From assembly GCA_000512675.1 (NCBI GenBank), contig AXCJ01000001.1, positions 346,651 to 410,650 of the forward strand: a stretch of DNA of 64,000 nt. The letters run 5' to 3'. Position 1 is the first letter of the stretch. Each line of letters opens with the position of its first letter. This stretch comes from Candidatus Xenolissoclinum pacificiensis L6 (GTDB lineage: Bacteria > Pseudomonadota > Alphaproteobacteria > Rickettsiales > Anaplasmataceae). The position numbers and the translations under genes are program-made. Shown here piece by piece: positions 9,711 through 18,703 of the stretch. Under the pieces are notes generated by a model. It was not told the origin of the DNA, did not search any database, and worked only from the letters and a program-made list of their open reading frames with translations.

Positions 9711-10124
9711 ATGTACTCTTATTATCATAAAGCTTATGCAACTGCTCCAAAAGGATCAGCAGTAGAAAATCTGGTAGTTGCCTATGATTCAATGTTAGAG
9801 ATACTACAACACATCTCCGAGTATTATGAGAAAAATATTAAAGGCAAGGAAGATCAAATTATTTTGTTATTCAATGATGATGGATATAAACAATATATTG
9901 CTTATCTGGATAAACTGTTAAAAATTGTGAATGCATTGCAAAATAGTTTGGTGAATAGAGATAATAATTACCGAGAAGAATATGAGGCAATGCTTAATAT
10001 ATATCGGAATGCAACTAACATGATATTATCTCTCCGCTATAATAATAAACAGGAGAATATGCAAATAATAGAAAGACTGATTGCACATTTTACAGATCTT
10101 AGGGATTATATTATCACTCTATAG
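9711..10124 (+). CDS. fliS: Probable flagellar export chaperone FliS
   Basis: FliS binds the C-terminus of flagellin in the cytoplasm and prevents premature polymerisation before export. This 137-residue protein has the expected size and all-helical character. Its N-terminus (Y-x-K-A-Y-A-T-A-P-K-G-S-A-V-E-N-L) matches the Y-x(8,10)-T-x-S/T-P-x-E-L opening of FliS. It is followed by VVAYDSMLEILQHI in place of LYDGxLxxIxxA. The helix around KLLKIVNALQNSL, the LNIYRNATNMIL helix and the final IERLIAHFTDLRDYI also correspond in order to FliS helices. Similarity is moderate, so the name rests on pattern order plus the presence of flgI and fliL nearby in the genome. It stands alone, with no flagellin gene beside it. 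Confidence 0.62.
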   Translation: MYSYYHKAYATAPKGSAVENLVVAYDSMLEILQHISEYYEKNIKGKEDQIILLFNDDGYKQYIAYLDKLLKIVNALQNSLVNRDNNYREEYEAMLNIYRNATNMILSLRYNNKQENMQIIERLIAHFTDLRDYIITL

Positions 10125-10456
10125 ATGATCGAGGGCGATTTTCATAATCGGCTATGTGTGCTCTATTTGAACTTATTGTGTTGAGCAAGGGAGATGGGAT
10201 TCTAGTATGATTAATCATGCTGTTGCTTTTAGAAAAGTGTATACAGTAGAATTTTCAGAGAGTATTTGAAGATGTTTTGTTGTAACTATGTAGAATGTTC
10301 TGTTTATAATATTTACTTGTGATTATGGATCCTTAAGTGTGTTGTTCTAGGCCAATACATGCAATATTTTTTCTTTTGCGATATTTCTTTAACTTGTTTC
10401 CGAAAATGTCTTATCTGTTGTGAATCTTTTATATATTTTTTGAATAGATTTGTAAT
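10125..10456. other. Intergenic stretch without a recognised gene
   Basis: These 332 bases lie between the convergent fliS-like gene and the amidotransferase gene. I see neither an IS relic nor a structured RNA. Because the flanking genes converge, it is mainly 3' flanking DNA. Confidence 0.5.
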
Positions 10457-11257
10457 TTATACTCCTAGGTGATCTAAGAATAGTTTTGTAACTATTTTGA
10501 TAGATTCTATGATTCTATAGTCTGTTATTTTATGATTGTCAAGATTCATAATTAAACCTTCAGGATGTCCTTGGAATAGTAATATTGGGTATTTCATATT
10601 ATACACAATTGATATGACACGTTTATTGCTTGAAAGAGCAAGGATCTTGTAATGTAATGCAGACAGTTTGATATGGTTGCTTGCATTATTTATGATGCCT
10701 TCATAATTTATATGAGGAATATATATATTCTTCATTTTATACTCTTTTTCATGGTTCGTGATTTTTTGAACTACTGAATTTGGGGTTAGGAATGATAAAT
10801 CTAATATATTGCATATACCATGTTCTTTTGCTTGTATTTCAGCAGGTATATTAAACGTACTGAGTCTCTGGGGCTGTATACCTTGTAGAGATAATACACC
10901 TTGTAATCCTCCACAAACACCTATGATACGTATATGAAGTTGATAACACATTTTTAATATTACATATATTAGCAATTGTCTGCGACCAGAGGGGTAAAGG
11001 GGAGGACTGGATATATTATAGAAGTATCCAGGGATGATAAATGTTGTAATATTATGGTATTTGATGATTTTGAATACCTTGTTGTATAGCAGGGTTTGGT
11101 TACTAAAATCATGTGATATTATATTGTAATCTATTATATGTATGTCAAAACCTAGCTTATTTAAAGCCTGTATCATATTTTGGGATCCAAGCATTTCATG
11201 TTCTGTTACTGGGTGATTTGTTGTAATTACTCCGGCACATTTTTTCATACTTGTCAT
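10457..11257 (-). CDS. Class I glutamine amidotransferase-like hydrolase (peptidase C26 type)
   Basis: The 266-residue protein has the fold markers of the gamma-glutamyl hydrolase / class I amidotransferase group. These are a nucleophile elbow GVCGGLQG with Cys115, and a C-terminal FQGHPEG with His231 and Glu233 completing the catalytic triad. An oxyanion region FIIPGYFYNISSP (about 73-85) resembles the GG-x-D region of peptidase C26, though less conserved. Such enzymes hydrolyse gamma-glutamyl amides (for example gamma-glutamyl-GABA in PuuD); the substrate here cannot be told. There is no synthase partner next to it, so it is probably a free-standing hydrolase. It is transcribed alone on the minus strand. 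Confidence 0.78.
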   Translation of the reverse strand: MTSMKKCAGVITTNHPVTEHEMLGSQNMIQALNKLGFDIHIIDYNIISHDFSNQTLLYNKVFKIIKYHNITTFIIPGYFYNISSPPLYPSGRRQLLIYVILKMCYQLHIRIIGVCGGLQGVLSLQGIQPQRLSTFNIPAEIQAKEHGICNILDLSFLTPNSVVQKITNHEKEYKMKNIYIPHINYEGIINNASNHIKLSALHYKILALSSNKRVISIVYNMKYPILLFQGHPEGLIMNLDNHKITDYRIIESIKIVTKLFLDHLGV

Positions 11258-11654
11258 ATCCTAAAACTATATTCAAGTTATGTATATATCAAAAATGTAC
11301 ATAGTAAATCAATACTTTTTATATTAGAAAAGATTTTTATATGAGAGAATGCTGAGAAATTAGGAAGTGTTTAAAATGCTATCGTTTCAGCAAGAAAATC
11401 GTACTAAATAGAATATACAAAAGCAAGGAAAGAGATCTAGTCACTGGAGGGTATATTTTTGTGGTAATATCTATCTAGGTTGTTTAGCATATGTGGGAGA
11501 ATTAGGATACAGTGGTTTATGGTGCTGAGAGACAGAGATATGTAGTGATATGGATATCGGAAGGGGGTAGAATGGAAATAGAAGAGTTTGTATGATTGTT
11601 CTTATTTTATCTATTGAATCTTTATGAATAAAAATATACAATTGTAGAGTCTGG
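11258..11654. other. Divergent intergenic region between the amidotransferase gene and pgsA
   Basis: These 397 bases lie between two divergently transcribed genes and should contain both promoters. I see no open reading frame of note and no transposase similarity. No confident -35/-10 pair could be assigned by eye in such AT-rich DNA. Confidence 0.5.
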
Positions 11655-12212
11655 ATGCAATTAATTATCGCTCATGTGACAGTACCTAATATTTTGACGG
11701 TTTTTAGACTTCTCATCTCTCCTGTTATATGGTGCTTGCTGTATATTTATACGCCATTTTCTAGTATACTAGCAACTTTTCTTTTTTTGGTTGCGAGCTT
11801 AACGGATTTTTTGGATGGTTATATAGCTCGTGTTTATTCTATGCATTCATCTTTTGGGAAGATATTTGATCCAATAGCAGACAAAATTCTTGTTGTTTCT
11901 ATAATGATGATGTTAGTGCATTCTTCAGTAATTGCATCGATCCATGTATTTGCGGTTGTTATAATAATTTGTAGAGAGATTTTTATATCTGGTTTACGGG
12001 AATTTCTGCTATCTGTAGGAAAGACTAGAATTGATGTGAGTATTTTGGGCAAGATCAAGACAACCATGCAAATTATAACTATTTCTGTACTAATGTTAAG
12101 TATACATTGTAATTTATTTTCAGTACTGGGGGAGGTTCTCTTATGGGTATCTGCGTTTTTTGCTGTTCTTTCGGGAGTCCATTATCTCACTAATTCTTTG
12201 AGCGAGTTATAA
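11655..12212 (+). CDS. pgsA: CDP-diacylglycerol--glycerol-3-phosphate 3-phosphatidyltransferase
   Basis: PgsA makes phosphatidylglycerophosphate, the committed step to phosphatidylglycerol and cardiolipin, in the inner membrane. The 185-residue protein opens with VPNILTVFRL. It contains the complete CDP-alcohol phosphotransferase signature D-x2-D-G-x2-A-R-x8-G-x3-D-x3-D at D51, D54, G55, A58, R59, G68, D72 and D76. Four to six hydrophobic helices cover the rest. Length matches the family. It is monocistronic as far as visible; its substrate glycerol 3-phosphate would come from the gpsA product encoded further on in the window. Confidence 0.95.
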   Translation: MQLIIAHVTVPNILTVFRLLISPVIWCLLYIYTPFSSILATFLFLVASLTDFLDGYIARVYSMHSSFGKIFDPIADKILVVSIMMMLVHSSVIASIHVFAVVIIICREIFISGLREFLLSVGKTRIDVSILGKIKTTMQIITISVLMLSIHCNLFSVLGEVLLWVSAFFAVLSGVHYLTNSLSEL

Positions 12213-12309
12213 CTGGTTCAATTTATTACGTACTAGTAATTTTTCTTAGATATATCAGATGTTTGGGCAATTGTATTGATGAAGCGGAATATTTTAGTCA
12301 AAGATGCTA

Positions 12310-13665
12310 CTGAAACAGTATTCTATAGTTGACTCATTATAAAAATATTATAATATTTGATTTTCAAATAGTGCATCAATCGAACAGTTTGTTTTGCGTC
12401 GCATGACATTGGCTTGAACTCATTTGTTTCAATAGGATTAATCTCTGGGTAATAGGGAGGAAAATTTACTCATTAGAGCACCTATATTCCTGTCTTTGGT
12501 ACCCCAATTATGTATTCTGTAACATTTTTTTCCTTTCAGTGAATATCCATAGCACTGTTAACAAAGGTTTGTACTCAGGTTAAATTTGGGCTAGAATTCA
12601 TGAAACAAATAACATATGGGAAATGGTGGATAGAGGATTATATCTGCAGTGAGGAAAGATTTGATGAGATCATCTTATTAAGAATCGTCAAGAGTGATGT
12701 ATGGAAGGGACATTCACCAAAAATTAGTCATATTTTGTGCAATATTAGAGGGGGGGTATTCCTAAGTGCTGATGTATAATATGATTCCAACGGGGGAATG
12801 AAAGAAGTGAAAGATAGTATCTATATTACATAACAATGAGGGAGTAGAATCTAATGTAGTGATATGTGATGAACATTTATAGCATAGGGTCACAACAAGG
12901 GGTCAGCAATCAAGGAAAGGAAGAAGCATATCAGAATAAACACTACATTTAGTCATAATGCAGGACTTTAAGGTGATAGAAGTTTTTCTAACAGATGGAA
13001 ATAAGGCAAGTATAGAATTTTGCCAGTGAATTGAAAAAAATGGTTGTTATGTGGTAGAAGGAAAAGGATATGATAGTGATAAACAGAAGCTATAAAAACA
13101 ATATAATATTCCACCTGGTAGAAATAATCGTATTAAACCATTATATATAACAAGCATATATTCAAATTCCGATCTAAAATAGAAAATTTCTTCACTAAAC
13201 TCAAGAAAAATATACGTTTAGCTTTATGATTTGAAAAATTAGACTTATCTTTTATTGCTGTTACGTATATTAAATATAACTTTTGGTAACGGGCCTAGAT
13301 TTTTGGTATATCATGGGAAAACCCAGATTCATCAATATATATAATAGGGTTATTATGTGGTTGATATCTCCTGATCTTTTGGCTTTACTCTGGTATGTTT
13401 TAGAGTTTTTGATATGTGATATTCAGGTGTCGTAATGCATACAATACACAATGATTCCTAATCTTTTCGCTCTTGCATACTTTTTACATCTATTTCTAAA
13501 ACATCCATATTTATTTTGCTTTTTTTGGTTCTAACTTTTTGCTTCAATTATATAACGTCTGTTTGTGTATTACAAAACGCTTTGTTACCTTTCAAGACTC
13601 AACTTATGTTCCTCTTTTTATGCATCCACAGAGAGGGTTAAGTAAATAACGATGGAAGTGATATC
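12310..13665 (-). mobile_element. IS630-family transposase relic, interrupted by another IS
   Basis: On the minus strand, 13296-13665 carries the catalytic core segment YIDESGFSHDIP typical of IS630 transposases, preceded by remnants of the linker. After the interrupting IS, 12310-12550 continues with KGKKCYRIHNWGTKDRN-like and IGALMS segments. It then has the C-terminal FSSLLPRD.NPIETNEFKP.SCDAKQ-like region, with the third acidic residue in NPIE, ending FENQIL. The two halves are in the correct order and orientation. Frameshifts and stops abound, so the element is dead. Confidence 0.7.
12551..13295 (+). mobile_element. IS5-family relic inserted in the IS630 relic
   Basis: The left end AGCACTGTTAACAAAGG and the right end CTTTTGGTAACGGGCC are the terminal inverted repeats of the family seen at 42866-43642. 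Between them, degraded transposase segments run in the same order as in that copy. These include the purine-rich middle and the final KFRSKIENFFTKLKKN-like segment, in broken frames. Its position between the two halves of the IS630 relic makes it a later insertion. Confidence 0.72.
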
Positions 13666-14284
13666 TTATTGATATTCACAAATAAAGGATACAGCTAAGT
13701 CTGGCATATGAACAGATTTAGAGACTACGATAGATTTATGTTTAAATCTAATAAGCCAGTGTTTTTTAAAGATCAATAGTAAGAGATGTACTTATAATAA
13801 GTTTAGACTTAGTTAGCATTAGCATATGCAGTGAGATTATCAGTACAGAAAAATTGCACATGTCTGGATGCAATTATAAAGCTTCCTCAGTGGTTATGTT
13901 GTTCGATTTTCCATTCAAGTAGTTGACCTGTAATAGAATAGGGCTAGCATATCTAAAATTTATTCCTATATTTCTGTTTCCCGTTCACAAAAACACTTTT
14001 TACTTGCTCTACTGATTCACATTCGGACGTTTCATTTTTACTTCAGTGGTAACAAAATAACTTCATTCTCCTAGCGTTATTTACTTAATCTCCTCGTTTT
14101 TTATAATATTATTATTGAATCAGTATATTTCTTTTGTCTCAAAAATATTTTTAACTTATCAGATTATAAAACTCGCCTAGAAGAACTTGGTGTACAGAGA
14201 GATCCGCAAATTTTTCGAACATGTAATGGGTGAGGATTACAAGATAAAGCTACCAAGAAGAACCAAAGATTTTATGCTTATTCA
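13666..14284. other. Non-coding stretch with unassigned decayed sequence
   Basis: About 620 bases have no intact frame. On the plus strand, 14155-14270 reads partly like eroded coding sequence (YKTRLEELGVQ..., one in-frame stop). On the minus strand, 13800-14060 also has short coding-like pieces. I cannot assign either to a family. It lies directly downstream of fliL, where fliM is often found in other bacteria, but nothing here resembles FliM. Confidence 0.4.
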
Positions 14285-14767
14285 CTAGTCTACGACAAAA
14301 TCAGTGATCAAAACATTAGTTACAAAAACAGGGTCTACGACTTTATTTATTCTTATCAACAGTTCTTCTTTTATCAGGAAGATAATTTCGCTATCGTCAA
14401 AGTCTTCAGTTCTGAGAGTGCGTAAGAAACTTATAATGATATCTTTGACATAAGGAATATTATTTTCCAATATATTTTTATCGTGGGCATTTTCAATCTC
14501 CAACGCTACACCTACTCTCAGTACATAAGGATTAAGATTCTTGTCAGATATATTGATGGTTAACGGAGTCAAGATAATCAGACGCATATGCTCAGAGTTT
14601 TCAATATCTGAAGTATTTTTTTCATTTTTTCCCTTATCTGGGAGACTTAAAAACAAGACTACAGACAATACAATCACACAAACTACAAGAACGGATATAA
14701 CAAGTTTCTTGTTTGTCAAAAAATACTCTTTTATATTTATATCTTTTAAACCCATACTAATCACCAA
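14285..14767 (-). CDS. fliL: Flagellar basal body-associated protein FliL
   Basis: FliL is a single-span inner-membrane protein next to the flagellar stator that affects torque and motility. The 160-residue protein has a short cytoplasmic N-terminus, one membrane span (about 21-41) and a periplasmic domain. The family features are the strand LRVGVALEIENAHD, then NIPYVKDIIISFLRTLRTEDF, then IKEELLIRINKVVDPVFVTNVLITDFVVD at the very end, where FliL proteins usually end in a phenylalanine-rich strand such as ILFxEFxVQ. Length is normal and the frame intact. A start at the second methionine (14755) is equally possible. No other flagellar gene is adjacent, so the flagellar genes are dispersed here. 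Confidence 0.9.
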   Translation of the reverse strand: MVISMGLKDINIKEYFLTNKKLVISVLVVCVIVLSVVLFLSLPDKGKNEKNTSDIENSEHMRLIILTPLTINISDKNLNPYVLRVGVALEIENAHDKNILENNIPYVKDIIISFLRTLRTEDFDDSEIIFLIKEELLIRINKVVDPVFVTNVLITDFVVD

Positions 14768-14994
14768 TGAATAAATTCCACACAGAAGTTACGGAAAAAT
14801 AAGAAGAATTATCATAACACCGAAAACAGAAGAATATTCCTAGTTAAGAACAATCAAATGGACAAGTAAACAGCCTTACAACGAGCAAAAACAAGTAGCA
14901 GACCCCACTAATCGACTAGGGCTAAGGTTAGCATAACAAAAAATATATCTCAAGTAAGATGAAGCATTTTACTTGTCTAAAGCTATTTATTATA

Positions 14995-15100
14995 GAAAAA
15001 TTAAGGTTTACAGGAGGCCTAATACCCTTCTCTCAAAAACTCGTATTAAGATCGAGCATATTTTTCGTAATATTAAGACTTTTTTTAATATGTGAAAAGA
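14995..15100 (+). mobile_element. Fragment of an IS5-type element
   Basis: A decayed terminal repeat-like TTTACAGGAGGCC is joined directly to a segment encoding PLLSKTRIKIEHIFRNIKTF. This matches the C-terminal transposase part of the elements at 2695 and 25673. Only about 100 bp remain. Confidence 0.6.
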
Positions 15101-15109
15101 AGTCGTATT

Positions 15110-15560
15110 GAAATGGGTCGTAGTTCATAACCCAGATATAGTCTTATAGATTCACAAAGCGCCAAGACAACATATAAATGTATGAATGAGGTATTGATGG
15201 AGGAAGAAAGTTAGAGGATGAAAAGTGTACACTGTAACAGACAGACATCTTTTACATGTTAGTGTTCATGTTGCAGGATGTAATGTATTTCAAGCAGCAC
15301 AAAGAAAATATCCTGGGGTAAAAGTGACGGATGCTGGATATAGAGGAACTTCTCAAATTTTGTTATACTAAAGTAAAATTTAAAGATTTCTGTTCTACTG
15401 CTCGTAAATGGACAGTTCTTGCTATGATGGGTTGTGGAACGTTATTCTGATTAGGTTACTTCAGAAGATTATTCAAGGATTATGAAATACTACAAGTTCT
15501 GCTGAAAATACTATTATAATTACTCATTCTACGACTTTGCTTTCTATACTGTAATAACTA
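15110..15560 (+). mobile_element. IS5-family transposase relic (distinct subgroup)
   Basis: The plus strand encodes, in broken frames, the C-terminal catalytic half of an IS5-like transposase. In order: VYTVTDRHLLHVSVHVAGCN (strand before the second Asp), YPGVKVTDAGYRGTS with the Asp-Ala-Gly-Tyr-Arg-Gly motif, a FKDFCSTARKWTVLAMMGCG segment in place of W-x-V-E-R-x-F-x-W, and LGYFRRLFKDYE in place of RRLSKDYE. The N-terminal half is absent. It is not the same subgroup as the elements with CCTCCTGTGAAA ends. Confidence 0.68.
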
Positions 15561-15619
15561 TAAAGAAAGGTTCTAAGTTTTGTATAGGGGTTTCAAATTA
15601 TATAAACAGGTTACATAAT

Positions 15620-16393
15620 TTATTTTTTTTTATTGTGCACATACTTACATAACAATATTGATGCCTCATATAGTATAATCATTGGAATTGCTAGAGTAAT
15701 CTGACTAAAAACATCAGGAGGAGTGAGTATGGAGGCAAGAACAAAAATTATTACGATTGCTAGCCTACGTTTTGATTCGAGAAAACTTACTGAAATTATT
15801 TTAAATTGTACAGATAAAGAAAGAAAAATAGGTAATTGAAAGGCTAGACCAAAAGCTATCATAAGCTGAACTACAAGATCCAGATATTCAGATACGGATG
15901 GCATAAATTCTATTTCAAGAAGTGTATTGGATTTATGGGAAGTATGTAGGAAAAACTGCCATGCGATTGGGAAAATATATTGATATACCATAAATACACC
16001 AAACCCAAATAAAAAAGGAGTAAGAATAAGATATGGCACAAATACCTTTTTTTCTTGTTTGTATAAACCTGGAGCGATAAATGCATATATTTGCCATAAA
16101 AAGAATGGCATTGCTATCATTATAGCTGTTAATATACTAACCTTGAGATACACAAAAAATACTTCTGTGATATCAGTATAAATTAGTGAGATATCGCGAA
16201 TTTGACTATAATCAAGAGATTTTTTGAGTGGAATCAAGAGGATATTATATATGTTACTTGAGAAAAAATAACAGGGCATGAGTACAATGATAAAAACAAT
16301 AATTGAGCATATTAATCTTTTTCTAAGTTCTTGTAAGTGTTCTTGAATGGTAATCTTATCTTGAGAATCATCTTTTATCATAGTACTTAACAA
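15620..16393 (-). CDS. tatC: Sec-independent (Tat) protein translocase subunit TatC
   Basis: TatC is the inner-membrane receptor that recognises twin-arginine signal peptides of folded proteins. The 257-residue protein has the characteristic N-terminal HLQELRKRL (about 19-27) before the first span, and six hydrophobic segments. It also has the family region MPFFLWQIYAFIAPGLYKQEKK between spans two and three, then FGLAFQLPIFL and ASILTPPDVFSQ. Length and motif order are standard. No tatA or tatB gene lies beside it. It is divergent from gloB, with a 72-bp shared promoter region. Confidence 0.96.
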   Translation of the reverse strand: MLSTMIKDDSQDKITIQEHLQELRKRLICSIIVFIIVLMPCYFFSSNIYNILLIPLKKSLDYSQIRDISLIYTDITEVFFVYLKVSILTAIMIAMPFFLWQIYAFIAPGLYKQEKKVFVPYLILTPFLFGFGVFMVYQYIFPIAWQFFLHTSHKSNTLLEIEFMPSVSEYLDLVVQLMIAFGLAFQLPIFLSLSVQFKIISVSFLESKRRLAIVIIFVLASILTPPDVFSQITLAIPMIILYEASILLCKYVHNKKK

Positions 16394-16465
16394 ACAAATC
16401 CATTAATACCATTGACTAATTATAGCATGATATAATGATATTTTAATAATACAACTTAGGAAGAG

Positions 16466-17233
16466 ATGTTAGATATTGAAATTATTCCATTGCTAAAAGA
16501 TAATTATTGCTATTTTATTACAGATCCTGTTAGTAAAATGAATGCCTTGATTGATCCTAGTACAGCTGATGAAGTATTGGTCTTTTTACAAGAAAAAAAT
16601 TTAAAATTGGATTTTATTCTTAATACTCATCACCATTGGGATCATGTAGATGGTAACCTTAAAATTAAGGAATATACAGGAGCAAAAATAGTAGGAAACA
16701 TTAAAGACCAAGATCGAATTCCAGGAATAGATATTCTTGTGCGAGAAAATGAAATATGGTATTTAGGGGAGCAATCATGTAAAATACTTAATCTTTCAGG
16801 GCACACTATAGGTCATATAGGATATCTATTCGAAGGAGTGGTTTTTACAGGGGATGCAGTATTTTCTTGCGGATGCGGTCGTTTATTTGAAGGAAACGCA
16901 GAAATGATGTTATCAACCTTTAACAGGATTTTAAGTTTACCTGATGAATGTTTAATGTATTGTGGTCATGAATATACTTATAGTAATATAATATTCTGCT
17001 TAAGTATTGACCCATCCAATCTTTTGTTAAAAGATGCTTTGATTAGAACACAAGAGTTCTTGTATAAGAGGTTACCTTCAGTTCCTAGTAGCATTGGTTT
17101 TGAGCGTAAAGCGAATGTGTTCCTGAGATACAAGGAAGATGAAATTATCAAAAGAATCTTACCGGAATCATATCATATTGCGAGTGACTCTGATGTGATA
17201 GCAGAAATGAGAAGGTTAAAAGATGTTTTTTAA
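16466..17233 (+). CDS. gloB: Hydroxyacylglutathione hydrolase (glyoxalase II)
   Basis: Glyoxalase II hydrolyses S-lactoylglutathione to lactate and glutathione, the last step of methylglyoxal detoxification in the cytoplasm. The 255-residue protein is a metallo-beta-lactamase fold enzyme with the two-metal motif THHHWDH (54-60). It also has the HTIGHIGY histidine, FTGDAVFSCGCGR with the bridging aspartate, and the YCGHEYT histidine. The HAGH C-terminal domain ends with the R-K-x-N-x-F-L-R block (RKANVFLRY). Length equals the family norm. It is divergent from tatC. Confidence 0.96.
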   Translation: MLDIEIIPLLKDNYCYFITDPVSKMNALIDPSTADEVLVFLQEKNLKLDFILNTHHHWDHVDGNLKIKEYTGAKIVGNIKDQDRIPGIDILVRENEIWYLGEQSCKILNLSGHTIGHIGYLFEGVVFTGDAVFSCGCGRLFEGNAEMMLSTFNRILSLPDECLMYCGHEYTYSNIIFCLSIDPSNLLLKDALIRTQEFLYKRLPSVPSSIGFERKANVFLRYKEDEIIKRILPESYHIASDSDVIAEMRRLKDVF

Positions 17234-17433
17234 GTGTATCAAGTCTACTATTTGTTACAGTAATGTTGAAATATCATGTGATTGAGTATTGATGATTCCA
17301 TGTAAACTATTGTTTTTATGGTTATATCGGTTGTAATCTATTTTTATGAAAATCGTAATTAACAGATCCTAAATAACATCAACTGTATAATTATATGTTA
17401 TAATCCATCTGTTATGAATATCGCTCAATAGAA

Positions 17434-17598
17434 ATGAACTCTTCCACAATTCATATAAGAGATTTAAAAGTACAGTGCAATGGAGTCCATACAAAGTATT
17501 GTGTTGCTCATCCGACAGTATACTTACGTGTTGATGAAAAAACAAAAAGAGTCAAGTGTGGTTACTGCGGGGTTGTATATGTTTATATTAAACCGTAA
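17434..17598 (+). CDS. Small zinc-finger protein (zf-CHCC, NDUFS6-like domain)
   Basis: This 54-residue protein has the pattern of the zf-CHCC domain: C15, then H26 followed by proline (AHPTVYLRV), then CGYC (C42, C45) just before a terminal VVYVY strand. The domain is shared by the mitochondrial complex I subunit NDUFS6 and short alphaproteobacterial proteins. The same window encodes an NDUFA12-like protein and NuoJ/K/L, so a complex I role is plausible, but bacterial members are uncharacterised as far as I know. Its stop codon overlaps the dnaQ start by one base (TAATG), so the two are translationally coupled. Confidence 0.8.
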   Translation: MNSSTIHIRDLKVQCNGVHTKYCVAHPTVYLRVDEKTKRVKCGYCGVVYVYIKP

Positions 17599-18260
17599 TG
17601 GTTTTAATAGCATTAGATACTGAAACTACTGGCCTATCACCTCAAAATGGGGACAGGATTATCGAAATAGCTTGTGTTCATATTGTTGAAGATGTTTTGA
17701 GTGATCAATTTGAATATTTTCATACTCTCGTGAATCCGGAGCGTCATATTCCTTATCAAGCAACGGCAATACATGGTATAAAAGATAAAGATGTTATGAA
17801 TCAACCAAAATTTATTGACATTGTGGATGAATTTTTATTTTATATAAAGGATGCAACTTTAGTTATACATAACGCACAGTTTGATCTTAAGTTTCTCAAT
17901 TTTGAATTGTCGAAAATTGGTGAGAAGAATATAGAAAATAACATAATAGATAGTTTATCTGTTGCACGTAATCTCTTTCCAGGAACATCTAATTCATTAG
18001 ATGCTCTGTGTAATAAGTTTAAGATATCTTTAGAGCAACGTAAGAAACACAATGCTTTAATTGATACTAAGTTGCTTGCCCAGGTTTATTTGCAATTGAA
18101 TACGTGTTCCCAGAAAACAATGAGATTGGATAATACAACAATCATTAAAAATAGAACAAATAAAATATTACCTGCTAGACCTATCCCCTCTCTATCTAGA
18201 GAGGAAGAAGATTGTCATACAAAGTTTTTACACGATATACTGCAAGTGGATTCATGGTAA
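17598..18260 (+). CDS. dnaQ: DNA polymerase III epsilon subunit (3'-5' proofreading exonuclease)
   Basis: DnaQ proofreads for the replicative polymerase. The 220-residue protein contains ExoI as LDTETTGL (D7, E9), the IPYQATAIHGI segment, ExoII as HNAQFDLKFL and ExoIII as HNALIDTKLLAQVYL, so all four metal-binding acidic residues and the catalytic histidine are kept. The C-terminal tail after about residue 175 is short and basic; it would carry the alpha-subunit contact. The start overlaps the zinc-finger gene by one base and the end overlaps tadA by seven, giving a compact three-gene operon. Confidence 0.95.
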   Translation: MVLIALDTETTGLSPQNGDRIIEIACVHIVEDVLSDQFEYFHTLVNPERHIPYQATAIHGIKDKDVMNQPKFIDIVDEFLFYIKDATLVIHNAQFDLKFLNFELSKIGEKNIENNIIDSLSVARNLFPGTSNSLDALCNKFKISLEQRKKHNALIDTKLLAQVYLQLNTCSQKTMRLDNTTIIKNRTNKILPARPIPSLSREEEDCHTKFLHDILQVDSW

Positions 18261-18703
18261 GTAAATATTTTATGGAGCTTGCAATAAGGTATGCTAAAGA
18301 TGGTTTGGCAAAATCTGAGGTACCAGTGGGTGCTGTTGTGGTGTATAATCAGGAAGTTATATCTGGTGCTCATAACCAAGTTATGAGCAATAACAATGTG
18401 ATACACCATGCTGAGATTTTGGCATTAGAAATTGCAATGAAAACTTTAAATACTAGATACTTAAACGATTGTGATTTATATGTCACTTTAGAGCCATGCC
18501 CTATGTGTGCACAGGCCATTGCATTTGCAAGAATACGTAGATTATATTTTTCCGTGCTTGATCCAAAAGGTGGGGGAGTATATCGTATGCCTTGTATTTT
18601 TAATTATACAAATCATGTACCAGAAGTGTATGAAGGCATATTATCAGAACAATCTGGTGAATTGCTAAAACGGTTTTTTTCTAAGCTTAGATCAAAGATA
18701 TAA
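18254..18703 (+). CDS. tadA: tRNA-specific adenosine deaminase
   Basis: TadA deaminates A34 to inosine in the anticodon of tRNA-Arg(ACG), an essential decoding step. With the start at 18254 the protein has 149 residues, the normal length. It has the zinc site HAE (52-54) and PCPMC (81-85), plus the expected SEVPVGAVVV strand and the conserved CSVLDPKGGGVY-like region (here SVLDPKGGGVY). A longer frame opening at 18212 exists, but the 14 extra residues lie inside dnaQ and have no family counterpart. The seven-base overlap with dnaQ implies translational coupling. Confidence 0.95.
   Translation: MVSKYFMELAIRYAKDGLAKSEVPVGAVVVYNQEVISGAHNQVMSNNNVIHHAEILALEIAMKTLNTRYLNDCDLYVTLEPCPMCAQAIAFARIRRLYFSVLDPKGGGVYRMPCIFNYTNHVPEVYEGILSEQSGELLKRFFSKLRSKI

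Noticed and set aside
9583..9792. 69-codon minus-strand frame overlapping the start of the fliS-like gene
   Set aside because: Low-complexity sequence without a family pattern; most of it is the AT-rich leader of the plus-strand gene.
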